The notes under the pieces are model-generated. The model saw only the letters and a list, made by a program, of their open reading frames with translations. It did no database searches and was not told the origin of the DNA. This document shows, one piece after another, positions 8,675-16,813 of a stretch of 34,588 bases of DNA; position 1 is the stretch's first letter, and every line of letters starts with the position of its first letter. Both the position numbers and the translations under genes were made by a program. This DNA comes from Roseburia sp. (lineage in GTDB: Bacteria > Bacillota > Clostridia > Lachnospirales > Lachnospiraceae). Location of the stretch: positions 1 through 34,588 of the forward strand of contig JAMPFV010000029.1 in NCBI GenBank assembly GCA_023664265.1, in the 5' to 3' direction.

Positions 8675-9904
8675 TTACGGATTGTCAGGCCGGGACTGCC
8701 GAAGCTGCTCCGCCAGCGCTTTCATTTTCTTGCTCCGCGTAATCTCGACAAGTCCCAGCGGCGTCATGTCAACAACGGTGGTCTGTATCCGCTCCCGTCC
8801 CGCCAGGGCGCGCAGCTCCCGCAAAAGCTCCTCATTCAGCTTATCGTCCTCCATATTGATAAAATCAATCAGAATAATGCCGGAGAGATTCCGCAGGCGA
8901 ATCTGTCGCATACACTCGGCGGCCGCCTCCAAGTTGATGTCGCGAAAATACCGGGCGGCGTTCTTCTTGGAAATATTTTTCCCGGAGTTTACGTCAATCA
9001 CATACAGCGCTTCCGTTTTCTCAATCACGAGATACGCACCGGATTTCAGCCATACCCGCGGGGACGTCAGCTCCTGCAGTCTTGTCTGCACGCTGTACAG
9101 CTTCTGCAGGGGATAGGAAGCGTCCGTATACAGGGAAATGCAGTCGGACAGCTCCGGTATATGGTCGGCGGAGAAGTCAAGAAGCTCCCGATACAGCGCC
9201 TCGTCATCCGTAACAATCCGTTGGTACTGTGTAGTGTCCGTATCCCGCAGATAGGTCAGATAAGACGGCGCCGCCTTGTAAATCCGGCTGTAACAGGTTT
9301 TGTGGATTCCCTCTCGCAGCAGCCTCTCCATCATGGCGATCAGGCGGGCGCATTCGTCCAGAAACGGCCGCAGCGGCTCATCCTCCTGCGGCGACTCCAA
9401 AAGGGATGCGGCGTTTGTGCGGACAACAATCCCATAAGCGGTATCCTTGGGAATCGCGTCAGCCAGCAGCGCCCGCGTTTCCCTGTCACATTTCTTTGAA
9501 ACGCTTTTATGAGTATTCCCGCTTGTGACGACGCAATATTTTCCCGCAAGCGACAGATTGGCGGTAAAAACCGGCTCCTTGGTGCGCACGGCCTCCTTCT
9601 CAAGCTGTACGAGAAGTTCGTCTCCCGCTCTCAGACTGCCGTCATAACGGCGGTTGAGCAACACGGGAGGACAGGACGGACGAAACGGCAGATACCCCTT
9701 CGCCCCCTGTCTGTAATCAATAAAAACGGCATTCATGTGCACCGCGACCGTGATGACCTTTGCCACAAAGATATCGCCGATGGCCGCGCTGTCCTGCTGC
9801 GCGGGCGTAAACGTCACGGATTCAAAACGATTCGTTTCCATACCCGACGAAAACGACAGAATACCGCCCTGATATTTCGTCAGGACATATTGCAGCGCGC
9901 TCAT
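8675..9904 (-). CDS. rng: Ribonuclease E/G family protein
   Basis: 409 residues of the RNase E/G family. An S1-like RNA-binding segment lies near residues 35-75 (GDIFVAKVITVAVHMNAVFIDY), followed by the catalytic region. Metal-binding aspartates are visible in LYVIDVNSGKN and IILIDFINM, and the family signature VVDMTPLGLVEITR lies near the end. It is an endonuclease for rRNA and mRNA 5' processing. The protein stops shortly after that signature, before the CPxCxG zinc-link that joins subunits in RNase E and G, so it is shorter than the Escherichia coli enzyme. Its start overlaps the upstream gene by 4 bp. Confidence 0.9.
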   Translation of the reverse strand: MSALQYVLTKYQGGILSFSSGMETNRFESVTFTPAQQDSAAIGDIFVAKVITVAVHMNAVFIDYRQGAKGYLPFRPSCPPVLLNRRYDGSLRAGDELLVQLEKEAVRTKEPVFTANLSLAGKYCVVTSGNTHKSVSKKCDRETRALLADAIPKDTAYGIVVRTNAASLLESPQEDEPLRPFLDECARLIAMMERLLREGIHKTCYSRIYKAAPSYLTYLRDTDTTQYQRIVTDDEALYRELLDFSADHIPELSDCISLYTDASYPLQKLYSVQTRLQELTSPRVWLKSGAYLVIEKTEALYVIDVNSGKNISKKNAARYFRDINLEAAAECMRQIRLRNLSGIILIDFINMEDDKLNEELLRELRALAGRERIQTTVVDMTPLGLVEITRSKKMKALAEQLRQSRPDNP

Positions 9905-10608
9905 CCGTAGTCACTCCCGATAAAGCCAAGCGGCTCTAACCTTCGGTCGGTATCATTTCCAACATTTATATAGGTCTCCTCCCTTGTGATCAGAAGTCCA
10001 AATTCGTCCAGCACACAGCCATTCTGCTCATAATATGCGCGCATGACAAGACTGGGCTTGATATTTCCGCTGCTGCTTGCATCTACGGTGAGCAGGAGTC
10101 CCCCCTCCTCTGCAAGGGCAAATTCAAAGATATAGGGCTTCATATCAAAGGTCGTCTCACTGCGCTTTGTCTTTTTGGTCACAATAATTTCCGGCTGGCT
10201 GTAAAAACGATCCAGCGTCGCCTGATTCAGGAACATCGGCCGGAATCCGTCCCGAAACCGTATTGTATACTTCGCCGCGCAGACACTTGCCATCGCATTT
10301 CCGGCATTCTCAGGGAGCAGCTTCGCCTCCAGAACGCGAATCCCCTCAACCATCTGCGCGTTGAGGTCGTCGATGAGCTGTTGAGAACAGGTGAGGGAAT
10401 TGACCTCGATGTCCATGTATTCGCCGTTGCTCTCCAGCCCGATACCCAAGGGAGATGCAAAGGACATCACCTGATGCGGGCTGAACCCTGTCGAGTATGC
10501 AATATCAATGCCCGCGCGCCGGACGGCCTTCTGGAAATACCGCATCACGTCGAGATGCCCGATAAATTTAAGTGCGCCATGCTTGGAAAATTTAATCCGC
10601 AGCTTCAT
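9901..10608 (-). CDS. TIGR03936-type radical SAM-linked protein (DUF2344)
   Basis: 235 residues. The N-terminus (LRIKFSKHGALKFIGHLDVMRYFQKAVRRAGI) is characteristic of the DUF2344/TIGR03936 family, found next to or fused to TIGR03960 radical SAM proteins. The family's biochemical role is not established; proximity to RNase G and ribosomal protein genes points to RNA or ribosome modification (inference). Both ends overlap neighbours by 4 bp (ATGA type), so the three genes are translationally coupled. Confidence 0.88.
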   Translation of the reverse strand: MKLRIKFSKHGALKFIGHLDVMRYFQKAVRRAGIDIAYSTGFSPHQVMSFASPLGIGLESNGEYMDIEVNSLTCSQQLIDDLNAQMVEGIRVLEAKLLPENAGNAMASVCAAKYTIRFRDGFRPMFLNQATLDRFYSQPEIIVTKKTKRSETTFDMKPYIFEFALAEEGGLLLTVDASSSGNIKPSLVMRAYYEQNGCVLDEFGLLITREETYINVGNDTDRRLEPLGFIGSDYG

Positions 10609-12494
10609 AGGGAATCAACCTCCGTTCCTGCGTGGGGCTCCGTGCAGACGCCGCAATTGAATCCGGAAGCGCCACAGGCGTTACACTGCTCGCGGCAGTT
10701 GGGCGTAACCTTACCCGCGCATGCATTCTGCCACTCCCGTTTGAGAAACGCCTTGCTCACGCCGCAGTCGATGAAATCCCACGGGAAAATCTCGTCCGGT
10801 CCGCGCTCCCTCGTGGTATAGAATGCGATATCAACGCCGTGCTCAGCAAAGGTATCCATCCAGACATCATGCCTGTAATATTCGCCCCATGCGTCGAAAA
10901 TGCAGCCCTTCCGATAGGCAGCCAGAATCGGCTTGCAAAGCCGTCTGTCCCCGCGCGCGAGAATGCCCTCCATAACGCTCGCATCCGCCTCGTGCCAGTT
11001 GTATTTGATGCTCTTCTGATTCAACTGCTCCGCCACGGCCCGCTTGGTCGTATAAGCCTTTTCAAGAAACTCCTCCTTCGTACACTGAGAAGCCCATTGA
11101 AAGGGCGTGAACGGCTTGGGAACAAAGAAGGACGTGCTTGCGACAATCTGTACTCTTCCGTTTCTTTTTTCCTTGGGAAGCACTTCATAGTAGACGGCGG
11201 CAATTTTGTTGGAAAGCTCCGCAATCCCGCGGATATCCTCGTCCGTCTCGGTTGGAAGCCCCAGCATGAAATACAGCTTCACCCGATTCCAGCCGCCCTT
11301 GAACGCAAGCGCGGCGCCTTTTAGGATGACCTCTTCAGTCAATCCCTTGTTGATGACATCCCGGAGACGCTGGCTTCCCGCCTCGGGCGCAAAGGTCAGG
11401 CTGCTCTTTCTGATATCCTGCACCTTCTCCATAACCTCCAGCGAGAATGCATCGATTCGGAGAGATGGAAGGGAAATATTGACCTTTTTCTCATGGCAGT
11501 TGTCAATCAGGAAATTCACCAGCTCCTCAAGCTGTGAATAGTCGCTCGAGCTGAGCGAGCTGAGGGAAATCTCCTCATGTCCGGTATTCTCAAGCATTTT
11601 GACAGCCGTTTCCTTGAGCATCTGCACGTCGCGCTCCCGCACCGGACGGTAAAGCTGTCCTGCCTGACAGAAGCGGCAGCCGCGGATGCAGCCTCTCTGA
11701 ATCTCCAGCACTACCCTGTCCTGCGTGCATTTGATAAACGGCACGACCGGTTTTAACGGATAGTACGTCTGAGATAAATCGGTGACAAGCTCCTTTGTGA
11801 CGGTGGCAGGGATACCCGCAAGCTTGGGCGTAAAGGACTTGATCGTGCCGTCCTCATGGTAAGCGACCTCATAGAGCTGCGGGACATAGATCCCCGAAAG
11901 CTGCGCCGCCCGCTCAAGGAACTCCGCTCTCGTGGCGTTTTCCCGCCGGCAGGTCTTATATAAATCAAGCAGGGGACGATACTGTGTCTCCCCCTCCCCA
12001 ATGTAAAATATATCAAAGAAATCTGCAATCGGCTCCGGATTATAGGTACAAGGGCCGCCGCCAATCACAATCGGATGCTCCCATGTGCGCTCCGCCGCCG
12101 GCAATGGAATGCCGGACAGATCGAGCACCTGTAAAATGTTCGTGTAGCACAGCTCATACTGAATCGTGATCCCGAGAAAGTCAAAGTCCTTGATAGGCTC
12201 CTGTGATTCCAGCGCGAAAAGGGGAATCCCCTTCTCGCGCATAATGGAATCCAAGTCAGGCCAAGGAGAATACACCCGTTCACACCATGTATCCTCAAAA
12301 TGATTCAGCATATCGTAAATAATCTGTATGCCAAGGTGCGACATACCAATCTCATAGACATCCGGAAAGCACATGGCAAACCGTACTTCCACCGCACCGG
12401 CGTCCTTCATCACACTGTTTACTTCATTTCCGATATAGCGCGCAGGCTTCTCTACCCGCAACAAAATCTCATCGCTTAAAGCCAAATCTCTCAT
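10605..12494 (-). CDS. TIGR03960-type B12-binding-like radical SAM protein
   Basis: About 629 residues. The N-terminal portion (about 1-240) resembles a B12-binding-like region (EIGMSHLGIQIIYDMLN, then VIGGGPCTYNPEPI). A radical SAM core with CIRGCRFCQAG (Cx3Cx2C) follows near residue 275. The C-terminus carries extra cysteines (C-x3-C-x2-C and C-x2-C pattern near residues 600-620), suggesting a second metal site. The start at 12494 follows AGGG by 5 nt; a GTG two codons earlier is possible. The function of this family is unknown. The gene is coupled to the DUF2344 gene by a 4-bp overlap and follows the GH25 gene by about 20 bp. Confidence 0.88.
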   Translation of the reverse strand: MRDLALSDEILLRVEKPARYIGNEVNSVMKDAGAVEVRFAMCFPDVYEIGMSHLGIQIIYDMLNHFEDTWCERVYSPWPDLDSIMREKGIPLFALESQEPIKDFDFLGITIQYELCYTNILQVLDLSGIPLPAAERTWEHPIVIGGGPCTYNPEPIADFFDIFYIGEGETQYRPLLDLYKTCRRENATRAEFLERAAQLSGIYVPQLYEVAYHEDGTIKSFTPKLAGIPATVTKELVTDLSQTYYPLKPVVPFIKCTQDRVVLEIQRGCIRGCRFCQAGQLYRPVRERDVQMLKETAVKMLENTGHEEISLSSLSSSDYSQLEELVNFLIDNCHEKKVNISLPSLRIDAFSLEVMEKVQDIRKSSLTFAPEAGSQRLRDVINKGLTEEVILKGAALAFKGGWNRVKLYFMLGLPTETDEDIRGIAELSNKIAAVYYEVLPKEKRNGRVQIVASTSFFVPKPFTPFQWASQCTKEEFLEKAYTTKRAVAEQLNQKSIKYNWHEADASVMEGILARGDRRLCKPILAAYRKGCIFDAWGEYYRHDVWMDTFAEHGVDIAFYTTRERGPDEIFPWDFIDCGVSKAFLKREWQNACAGKVTPNCREQCNACGASGFNCGVCTEPHAGTEVDSL

Positions 12495-12515
12495 AAACAC
12501 CCTGCCGTATTCTGT

Positions 12516-14030
12516 CTATTGCAACAATAATCTTCCGTCCGCGTCAAAGAGCAGCGGCGTTCCGCCAACATCCACAAGTCCGGTCTGCATATTTCCGTAT
12601 GCGTCAAAGTAGTACACGCCGTCACCGATGGTCACAAGACCGATAGCCATATGCCCGTCCGCCTCGTAATATTTCACCGTCAGCCCGTCGTTGAACCAGC
12701 CCGTGTACATGGAGCCGTCTGCCGCGAACAGATAAGAAAGTCCGTTCATCTGATACGGTCCGGTCACCATATGCCCGTCCGCCTCAAACAGATAGAGCTT
12801 TCCGCCGATGGTCTGTAAACCAGTCTGCATTACGCCCGCTGCGTCAAACAGATATGTTTTTCCGTCGATAATCTGTAGTCCCGTCTGCATCACGCCTGCC
12901 GCATCAAAATAATACCGCTGTCCGCCAAGCGTCTGCCAGCCGATTTGCATCACGCCATTGCCGTCAAAATAGTGATAATTCTCTCCTACAAGGCTGAGTC
13001 CCGTCAGCATATGACCATCCGCCGCAAAGAACCGCATACCGTCCGGGAATGCAAAGAAGCCCGTATACATCGCGCCGTCCGGAGCGAAGAAAAAGCTCAA
13101 TCCCGCGATATTCTGTAAGCCCGTCTGCATCACGCCGTCCGCGTCAAAGTAATACATGCCAAGCCCGATGGGCGTGAAGCCTACAGACATAACTCCCGTG
13201 GTCGGCTGCATGAAATAAACGCCCGTGTCGAGCAGCAGCCATCCCGTGGTCATGCGTCCCGCCGCGTCCAGATAGTACCTGTCCGTGCCTAAGTTCAGCC
13301 AGCCGCGCTGCATCTTGTAATCAATATAATAGTGGAGAAATCCCTTTCGCGCAACCCATCCGGTCTGAACAATGCTTGTGGAAAAATCCTTCAGTGCAAT
13401 GTTCATGTCGGCGCTTCCGCTGATACCAGGCACCACGCCGGTGCTGGAATACTGCCACACAGCCGCATCGGGAATATCGCATCTGTCGGCCCACTGTGCA
13501 ACCCACTTGTCAAAGAAAACAGGCCCGATTCTCGTCGTGAACCATGTTTTGTTCGCATAGACCATCGGGTAATAGCCCTCCGCCTCGATCATAGCGCAGA
13601 AAGTGTTTGCCATCAGGGAGAGCATCTCCGGTGAGAGCTGTTTCTGGACATTATCCTCCACATCCCACACAACCGGATAGGAAACCTGTACATTCTGAAT
13701 CGCATTTAAAACAAACTGCGCTTCGACTGCCGCCTCCTCAACGTTGGTCGCGTAGGAATAGATATACACGCCTGTCTTGATACCCGCCGCCTGTGCGGCA
13801 GCCATATTATAGTAAAAGTATTCGTCGATGCCGCTCTTTAGGGAGCCCACCTTGATGAAAGCAAAGGACACACCGCTCTGTGCCACGGCAGCCCAGTTGA
13901 CAGGCCCTTGCCATTTGGAAACATCAACACCCTTCTCGCCTACCGCCGCCTCCGAACGCACCGCGGGGATCCCCGCGAGCATACAGATTGCAAGCAGCAT
14001 ACTAAGTACTCTCGTTATAAACCTTTTCAT
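12516..14030 (-). CDS. Secreted GH25 lysozyme with cell-wall-binding repeats
   Basis: 504 residues. A signal peptide (about 1-28) has basic residues, a hydrophobic core and an AxA-like end (RSEA). A GH25 muramidase domain covers about 33-225, with GVDVSKWQGPVNW at its start, the acidic pair in VVWDVED, and ADMNIALKDF near its end. About 14 repeats of 20 residues fill the rest (about 228-504), of the type GLQTIGGKLYLFEADGHMVT, matching the choline/cell-wall-binding repeat class. It cuts the glycan strand of peptidoglycan outside the cell. Repeat 1 is degenerate and the last repeat ends the protein. The start has GGAGG 5 nt upstream, and a 9-bp hairpin lies just upstream of that site. Confidence 0.93.
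   Translation of the reverse strand: MKRFITRVLSMLLAICMLAGIPAVRSEAAVGEKGVDVSKWQGPVNWAAVAQSGVSFAFIKVGSLKSGIDEYFYYNMAAAQAAGIKTGVYIYSYATNVEEAAVEAQFVLNAIQNVQVSYPVVWDVEDNVQKQLSPEMLSLMANTFCAMIEAEGYYPMVYANKTWFTTRIGPVFFDKWVAQWADRCDIPDAAVWQYSSTGVVPGISGSADMNIALKDFSTSIVQTGWVARKGFLHYYIDYKMQRGWLNLGTDRYYLDAAGRMTTGWLLLDTGVYFMQPTTGVMSVGFTPIGLGMYYFDADGVMQTGLQNIAGLSFFFAPDGAMYTGFFAFPDGMRFFAADGHMLTGLSLVGENYHYFDGNGVMQIGWQTLGGQRYYFDAAGVMQTGLQIIDGKTYLFDAAGVMQTGLQTIGGKLYLFEADGHMVTGPYQMNGLSYLFAADGSMYTGWFNDGLTVKYYEADGHMAIGLVTIGDGVYYFDAYGNMQTGLVDVGGTPLLFDADGRLLLQ
12519..13330 (-). repeat. Tandem 60-bp coding repeats (cell-wall-binding units)
   Basis: The part of the lysozyme gene encoding the 20-residue units is a degenerate 60-bp tandem repeat, about 14 units. 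Recurring DNA phrases such as the reverse complement of GTGATGCAGACGGG are visible. Units near 12790-12900 are the most alike, suggesting recent duplication. Confidence 0.75.
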
Positions 14031-14042
14031 CCTAACCTCCCA

Positions 14043-14144
14043 TGATTCCGCTCTGCGGAATCACAAATCCAGATGAAGAAAGTCTGCAAAGCAGACTTAG
14101 AAGTTCTTTGCGAAGCAGCCTCTGCTGTGAGCATTAGAACTTCT
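14043..14144. repeat. Cluster of three inverted repeats between hisB and the GH25 gene
   Basis: Three palindromes lie end to end. The first is a perfect 9-bp stem with 3-nt loop (14043-14051 with 14055-14063). The second is a perfect 8-bp stem with 3-nt loop (14080-14087 with 14091-14098). The third is a 9-bp stem (14099-14107 with 14136-14144) enclosing a smaller GCAG/CTGC hairpin. On the minus strand they are the 3' end of the his transcript and the 5' leader of the lysozyme gene. The middle one is followed by a short pyrimidine run and could terminate transcription. Confidence 0.75.
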
Positions 14145-14146
14145 CT

Positions 14147-14785
14147 TCACACTCTCCATAAATATTCACCTAAACTTCCTTTTGTCGATAATACATCCTT
14201 TATCCTGTCATCCATGGCAACCGCCTCGTCGAGCGCCTTCGCAAAGGCTTTGAAAACCGCCTCTATCATGTGGTGGCTGTTCTCACCGCTCAGCAGCCTG
14301 ATATGAATGTTCATTGCCGCGCTGTAAGAGACTGCGTAGAAAAATTCCCGCACAAGGGAAGTGTCAAAATCTCCAACCATCGCATTGGGAAATACCCCGT
14401 CAAAGCCCAGATATGGCCGACCGCACAAGTCAACCGCACAGAGCGCCAGAGCGTCGTCCATCGGAAGGACAAAATAGCCGTAACGCTTGATTCCCTTCTT
14501 ATCCCCGAGTGCCTCTCGGATAGCCGTCCCAAGCACAATGCCGGTGTCCTCCACCGTATGGTGGCCGTCCACCTCCAAGTCTCCTTTGACTTTTAGAGTC
14601 AAGTCAAAGAAGCCGTGCTTAGAAAATCCCTCCAGCATATGATTAAAAAATCCAATTTCCGTGTCAATGTCGGACTTTCCCTCGCCGTCAAGCACAAGCT
14701 TTAGCTCGATATCGGTTTCTTTTGTATTTCTGTGTACTGCCGCATTTCTGACGACAGTATCTTTTTTGACAATATCCTTTCCCAT
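14147..14785 (-). CDS. hisB: Imidazoleglycerol-phosphate dehydratase
   Basis: 212 residues from the ATG at 14785 (MGKDIVKKD), chosen because GAGGAG lies 5 nt upstream; the ATG at 14806 would overlap the hisD stop and lacks a site. The two His-rich manganese motifs of the family are present: GFFNHMLEGFSKHG with DGHHTVEDTG, and SGENSHHMIEAVFKAFAK. It catalyses the sixth step of histidine synthesis. It is the monofunctional form, without the phosphatase domain of enteric HisB. It is the last his gene here; hisH, hisA, hisF, hisI and hisC are not in the window. Confidence 0.96.
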   Translation of the reverse strand: MGKDIVKKDTVVRNAAVHRNTKETDIELKLVLDGEGKSDIDTEIGFFNHMLEGFSKHGFFDLTLKVKGDLEVDGHHTVEDTGIVLGTAIREALGDKKGIKRYGYFVLPMDDALALCAVDLCGRPYLGFDGVFPNAMVGDFDTSLVREFFYAVSYSAAMNIHIRLLSGENSHHMIEAVFKAFAKALDEAVAMDDRIKDVLSTKGSLGEYLWRV

Positions 14786-14805
14786 GTCCGCTCCTCTCTC
14801 CGCCA

Positions 14806-16098
14806 TTACTTCTCAAAGCGCACGCGAATTGAGTTCGCATGTGCGGTGAGCCCTTCCCTCTGCGCGAAAAGCTCAATATCCTCATGCACCCGCTCCAGTG
14901 CTTCCCGCGAATAGGAAATGACGCTGGATTTCTTCATGTAATCGTCCACATTCAGCGGCGAGAAGAACTTCGCGGTGCCGTTTGTGGGAAGCACATGATT
15001 TGGACCCGCATAATAATCACCGAGTGGCTCCGAGGAGTATTCCCCGAGGAAAATTGCCCCCGCGTTCCGGATTCGGGTCATGGTGTCAAAGGGATTTTGG
15101 GTCAGGATTTCTAAGTGCTCTGACGCAATCTCATTGGCCGCCTCTATCGCCGTCTCCATATCGGGCGCAACCAGAATATATCCGTAGTTATCCAGAGATT
15201 TCCGGATAATCTTCCTGCGCTCAAGTGTCCTGACAAAGCTGTCAATCTCCACGGACACCTTGTCCGCAAGCTCCCTGCTCGTCGTGATCAGAATCGCAGA
15301 CGCAAGCTCGTCATGCTCTGCCTGTGAGAGCAGGTCCGCCGCAACATACCGCGGCGTTGCGCTCTCGTCCGCAAGCACGAGGATTTCCGAGGGGCCGGCA
15401 ATGGAGTCAATGCTGACATGCCCGTAAACGGCCCGCTTGGCCAGCGCGACAAAAATGTTCCCCGGGCCGACAATCTTATCGACCTTGGGGATCTGCTGCG
15501 TCCCATACGCCATCGCCGCGATGGCCTGTGCGCCTCCGGTCTTGAAGATGGCATCAACGCCCGCAATGTCCGCCGCGGCCAAGGTCGCAGGATTCACCTT
15601 CCCGTCCGCCCCTGCCGGGGTCGTCATTATGATATTCGGGACACCCGCAACCTCCGCAGGCACGACATTCATAAGAACTGTCGAGGGATATGCCGCCTTT
15701 CCGCCCGGGACATAGACGCCGACAGTCTGCATCGGCGTAAGCTTCTGCCCGAGGATGGTGCCATCCGCCTTCGCGTCAAACCAGCTATTGCGCTTCTGCT
15801 TCTCGTGGTAGGCGCGGATGTTGGCGGCGGAATCCCGCATCACCTGTATAAAATGCGCGTCAAGCTCTTGATATGCCGCGCCGATCTCTTCTTTTGTCAC
15901 CTGAAAGGTATCCTTTGTAAGGCTGCACTTGTCAAATTGAAGTGCATACTCAAAGATGGCCTCCTCCTTTCGTCGCTTTACGTTCTCAATAATGCCGGCC
16001 ACAACCGACTCATATTCACCGTAATTGTTGGTGCTTCTCTTTAGCAGGCTCTCCAACAGATTTTCTTTTGTCTCGTCATTTAAAGTTACTATCCGCAT
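14806..16098 (-). CDS. hisD: Histidinol dehydrogenase
   Basis: 430 residues, full length. Signature segments include VYVPGGKAAYPSTVLMNVVP, GPSEILVLADESA, SQAEHDELASAILIT (zinc/catalytic region), SEHLEILT and AGPNHVLPT near the C-terminus. The zinc- and NAD-dependent enzyme performs the last two oxidations of histidine synthesis. The ATG at 16098 has AAAGGGGA upstream. It lies between hisG and hisB with short spacers. Confidence 0.97.
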   Translation of the reverse strand: MRIVTLNDETKENLLESLLKRSTNNYGEYESVVAGIIENVKRRKEEAIFEYALQFDKCSLTKDTFQVTKEEIGAAYQELDAHFIQVMRDSAANIRAYHEKQKRNSWFDAKADGTILGQKLTPMQTVGVYVPGGKAAYPSTVLMNVVPAEVAGVPNIIMTTPAGADGKVNPATLAAADIAGVDAIFKTGGAQAIAAMAYGTQQIPKVDKIVGPGNIFVALAKRAVYGHVSIDSIAGPSEILVLADESATPRYVAADLLSQAEHDELASAILITTSRELADKVSVEIDSFVRTLERRKIIRKSLDNYGYILVAPDMETAIEAANEIASEHLEILTQNPFDTMTRIRNAGAIFLGEYSSEPLGDYYAGPNHVLPTNGTAKFFSPLNVDDYMKKSSVISYSREALERVHEDIELFAQREGLTAHANSIRVRFEK

Positions 16099-16116
16099 TT
16101 TAATCCCCTTTCCCGA

Positions 16117-16788
16117 TTAAGCCGTCTGCATGGGCAGGCTGTCCTTCAGCCTCTGCAGCAGCTCCCTGATTCTGTCCGCCTCCATCTTGAGGCTCACCTG
16201 ATTGACAATCATGCGCGCGGAAAGCGGGCAAATCTCCTCCAGAACCTCCAGACCGTTCTCTCGCAGCGTGGAACCGGTCTCCACAATATCTACAATCACA
16301 TCGCTGAGCCCGACAATCGGCCCCAACTCAACGGAGCCGTTCAGCTTGATAATATCGACCGTCTGATGCTTCTGATTGTAGAAATAGTCCTTGGCGATTT
16401 TGGGATATTTGCTGGCAACGCGTATCATGTTGTGGTGTTGAAGAAGCTCCCTCGCAGACGCGGGGCCGCACACGCACATGCGGCATCTCCCGAAGCCGAG
16501 GTCCAATACCTCGTACACTCTCCGGTTTTCCTCCATGATTGTGTCTTTTCCCACAACACCGATGTCGGCGGCGCCGTACTCCACATATGTAGGGACGTCC
16601 GGTCCCTTGGACAGAAAGAACCTGAGCTTCAGCGCTTCATTGACGAAGATGAGCTTTCGGGAGCTTTTATCCTTAATCTCCTCACAGGTTATGCCGACCT
16701 TTTCCAGTAACTCTAAAGTTTGTGTCGCAAGCCTTCCCTTACCAAGGGCGAAGGTAAGGTATCTCGCATCACGCGCGGCGTTATTCAT
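16117..16788 (-). CDS. hisG: ATP phosphoribosyltransferase, short form
   Basis: 223 residues, the length of the short HisG that lacks the C-terminal regulatory domain and depends on HisZ. Motifs include FALGKGRLATQTL at the N-terminus, GAADIGVVGKDTI, and the PRPP-binding DVIVDIVETGSTLRENGLE. It catalyses the first committed step of histidine synthesis. GGAGGT lies about 11 nt upstream of the ATG at 16788. The partner hisZ is immediately upstream. Confidence 0.96.
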   Translation of the reverse strand: MNNAARDARYLTFALGKGRLATQTLELLEKVGITCEEIKDKSSRKLIFVNEALKLRFFLSKGPDVPTYVEYGAADIGVVGKDTIMEENRRVYEVLDLGFGRCRMCVCGPASARELLQHHNMIRVASKYPKIAKDYFYNQKHQTVDIIKLNGSVELGPIVGLSDVIVDIVETGSTLRENGLEVLEEICPLSARMIVNQVSLKMEADRIRELLQRLKDSLPMQTA

Positions 16789-16813
16789 AGCTTGTGTTTA
16801 CCTCCATCATCTT

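Noticed and set aside
10632..11324. Plus-strand 230-codon frame opposite the TIGR03960 gene
   Set aside because: It is antisense to a conserved radical SAM protein and shows no domain of its own.
12519..13330. CRISPR-like array from the regular 60-bp spacing
   Set aside because: The periodicity is coding: each 60-bp unit encodes a 20-residue wall-binding repeat with no spacer structure.
14073..14306. Plus-strand 77-codon frame beginning in the palindrome cluster
   Set aside because: It is formed by the palindromes and by the reverse strand of hisB, has no ribosome site and no protein-like pattern.
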